DNA of 19,990 nucleotides, taken from assembly GCA_025769875.1 (NCBI GenBank), contig JAGFNK010000849.1, forward strand, positions 1 to 19,990, given 5' to 3'. The notes beneath the pieces are model-generated. The model made no database searches and was not told the DNA's origin. It was given only the letters and a program-made list of their open reading frames with translations. The position numbers and the translations under genes were made by a program. Origin of the DNA: Russula earlei. Lineage: Eukaryota > Basidiomycota > Agaricomycetes > Russulales > Russulaceae. This document shows, in pieces, positions 17,837 to 19,990 of the stretch (within the stretch, counting starts at the first letter, position 1; each line of letters starts with the position of its first letter).

Positions 17837-19990
17837 ATGCCTGCCTGCTACTGTGCTTACTTTGGCTGCAACGGCAAACTTGTTGACAATAAGACCAAAA
17901 AGCGTCATGGGGAATTTGATGCCTCACAATCTTATCACAATCTTAATAAGGCATGCCGTCAACTTTGATATTCCTTACGTAGCATGTCTGATTAAACTTG
18001 TGACAGCCCAATGCGAACACAGATCATCGCATATGCGTCCAGAATGACCCGTTTGAACAATCCAAAACAATTTCTGGATCATCGCCACACATTGACGAGT
18101 CGGGGACCACACGCAATGTGGGATCACGCCAGGGGCATGCGAGATGCCGTCAAATTAGCACCCCAGGACGAATATCACTTATGACTTCTGACCCCAAAAC
18201 ACTGAATTCCTTGGTTGAGCTGGAGAAGAGGGCCATTTCTCAAAGCCAGGCCACGCTGTCATTGAAAAGTCAAGCCCTGGCATCACCACCTACCAGAGCA
18301 TTGCTTAACGTGATCAAAACGCACCGAACAAACATGGAGACAACGTTGGCGGCCATCAATACGCTCTGGTTTCCAGTCGGTTCACTAGGAATGACCATGA
18401 AGGAAGGCCTGAAGATGTACTTACAGAAGAACATTGAGGACGTGAACGACTTGAAAGGAGTACTCCTTGCTGACACAGGCAAGTTGGTCTCAACACGGAG
18501 GATAATTGGTGCAGAACCGCCGAGTGAGGATCTCAGCTGTGGACATACGCACACACTGACGTTAGCAACAGATGAATTCATTCGCAGCTTGGCAGAATGT
18601 GACTCACTCCTACTGCGAAGTCTGTTTGAACTGCTTGTCCAGGACACTCTGGACCACTCAACTCGAAAGTTGAGCAACATCAGACTCAAATCACTTAAGG
18701 AGGTCTTCAGAAAGTCAAGGGCCAGCTTGTCAAATACCGACGAGCAGATCCTCCGAACCTTTCCAAGCGACATCAGGGTTGCTCGGAAATTGCTTGGAGT
18801 CCCGAAGACTATCACGTACGCATGCTGCCCAGCATGTAGCTCCACGTATCCTTCACAAGATGAAGATGGAATCGCAGTTTATCCATATGATTGCACCAGC
18901 GAGCCGTGTCAAGTTCGAGGTAGATTTGACCTCCTCAGAGTGGGGTCAACACCGGATGGGAAGAGCATTGGCGTACCTAAGCGTCCCTTCGTTATGCAAG
19001 ACTTCCATGACTTTGTAGCACGCCTGTTGTCCAGACCGGGGGTAGAGGCTGCGCTTAAACGATCTCGAGAGCGCGTGCGCACTGGGACTGTCGATGATAT
19101 CGTCATCGCAGATGGCGTCAGGGCACTCAAAGGGCCAGACGGCATACCTTTCCTCTCTGGTGGACAACATGACGAACTTCGCCTATTGTGGTGTCTCTCC
19201 GTGGATTTCTTCAACCCATATCATAATAAGATCGCTGGGAAGGTCGCGTCTGTGGGTTCCATAGTCCTGTCCTGCCTCCTATTGCCACCAGACATGCGGC
19301 ATAAACACGAAAACCTCTGCCTTGTTGGCATCATCCCTGGGCCTCGCGAGCCTTCAGGCGAGGAAATCGACCAGTTCTTACGTCCCCTCGTCGAAGTCAT
19401 GAAGGAATCCTGGGCACATGGAGAAATATACAAGACGCACGATTATCCTTATGGCCGACTTGTCCGCTCAGCAATCGCCCTCTCAGTAAATGACCTGCCA
19501 ATGGCTCGGAAGATCATGGGTATTTCAAACTTCATTGATAGGAATACCGCAAAAGAGGAGGATCCGGACTCATGGAGCGTGCGCACTATTCAGGAGGTTC
19601 AAGACGATGCCCAGAAATGGCGGAATGCAACGTCACAGAAGGAACGGAAGCGGCTATACAGCAAAACTGGCGTGCGTCACTCAGTCCTGATGGAACTAGA
19701 ATACTGGGACCCTACCACCATGGTCCCTGTGGACTGCATGCACCTCTTCTTCATCGGCTTATTGCAATACCATGCACGAACAGTGCTCGGGATGGACTCG
19801 GCAGGAACGTGCAAGCCAAAACTCGCGAAGGCAACGTCAGACTTAGAAGCCACAAGAAAGATGCTACTGCATACCAGGCCCGAGTCTGTTGATCTGACGA
19901 CGTTATCGGTTGACGTGCTGAAGGTCCTTTGTGATGAAAGGGGCGTTGGCGTGAAGCAGTCTGGTGAGCCCTGTAAAGAAGATCTAATCA
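17837..19990 (+). CDS. Tnp2-family (CACTA/Plavaka-type) DNA transposase, 5' part
   Basis: Exon 1 is 17837-17957 and codes MPACYCAYFGCNGKLVDNKT followed by KKRH, a Cys/His zinc-finger start usual for basidiomycete Tnp2 proteins. A 65-nt intron (17958-18022, GTCAAC...ACACAG) fits in phase. Exon 2 is then open without a stop to the window end, about 695 residues so far. Landmarks: CCPACSSTYPSQ (about 18820), DIVIADGVRALKGPDGIPF, the first Asp motif LSVDFFNPYHNKIAGK, VGIIPGPREPSGEEIDQFLR, WRNATSQKERKRLYSKTGVR, and the second Asp motif VDCMHLFFIGLLQYHARTVL. The catalytic Glu should lie beyond the edge. It would cut and paste a DNA transposon. The region between the Asp motifs that in relatives carries a C..C zinc knuckle has no cysteine here. 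Near the end, LSVDVLKVLCDERGVGVK looks like a SAP motif. The exact intron is uncertain, and ATG 18181 is a fallback start. No stop or frameshift is seen, so the element may be young. Confidence 0.88.

Noticed and set aside
17631..18047. Plus-strand 138-codon frame
   Set aside because: It covers the transposase first exon in the wrong frame and shows no domain.

Overview
The window looks like nuclear DNA from a basidiomycete fungus, most likely an Agaricomycete. The evidence is short GT-AG introns of about 47-65 nt, a FunK1-type fungal kinase, an F-box/LRR protein of the kind expanded in Agaricomycetes, a Reb1/TTF-I-like Myb factor, and a Tnp2 (CACTA/Plavaka-type) transposase. I saw no rRNA, tRNA or CRISPR array.

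Layout. (1) Positions 3-8947 form a giant, nearly perfect inverted repeat: two arms of about 4.47 kb around an 11-bp spacer (4468-4478). Each arm carries, from outside to centre, an F-box/LRR gene (3' part only on the left; whole on the right, where it runs past the arm into unique DNA), a dispersed repeat, a broken FunK1 kinase gene, a shortened copy of the same repeat, and an AT-rich gene-free centre. The arms differ at only about 26 transitions, one transversion and four 1-nt indels. Almost all transitions are CpG to TpG/CpA, a signature of deaminated methylcytosine. (2) 9.55-12.2 kb is sparse: a possible two-exon SAP mini-gene, an unassigned membrane-type reading frame, two small tandem repeats (one ending in a perfect TGACGTCA site), and a frame with an SV40-like nuclear localisation signal. 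(3) 12.5-13.5 kb on the minus strand holds a six-exon Reb1-like Myb gene that I could reassemble exon by exon. (4) 13.5-16.5 kb holds two paralogous coiled-coil genes on the minus strand, each followed downstream by a copy of the repeat found in the palindrome. One starts MARTKQTGR, identical to the histone H3 tail through T6. (5) 16.7-17.3 kb has the 3' part of a conserved-looking basidiomycete protein of unknown role. (6) 17.8 kb to the end is the 5' part of a Tnp2 transposase with an N-terminal zinc finger, the first two catalytic-type Asp motifs and a SAP-like motif.

How it fits together. This is a repeat-rich accessory region rather than a pathway cluster. One repeat family links the inverted duplication, the tandem paralogues and the gene 3' flanks. 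The inverted repeat could be a natural source of double-stranded RNA and DNA methylation, or it could be a fold-back assembly artefact, because the left arm runs to within 2 bp of the window edge. Both readings are kept open.
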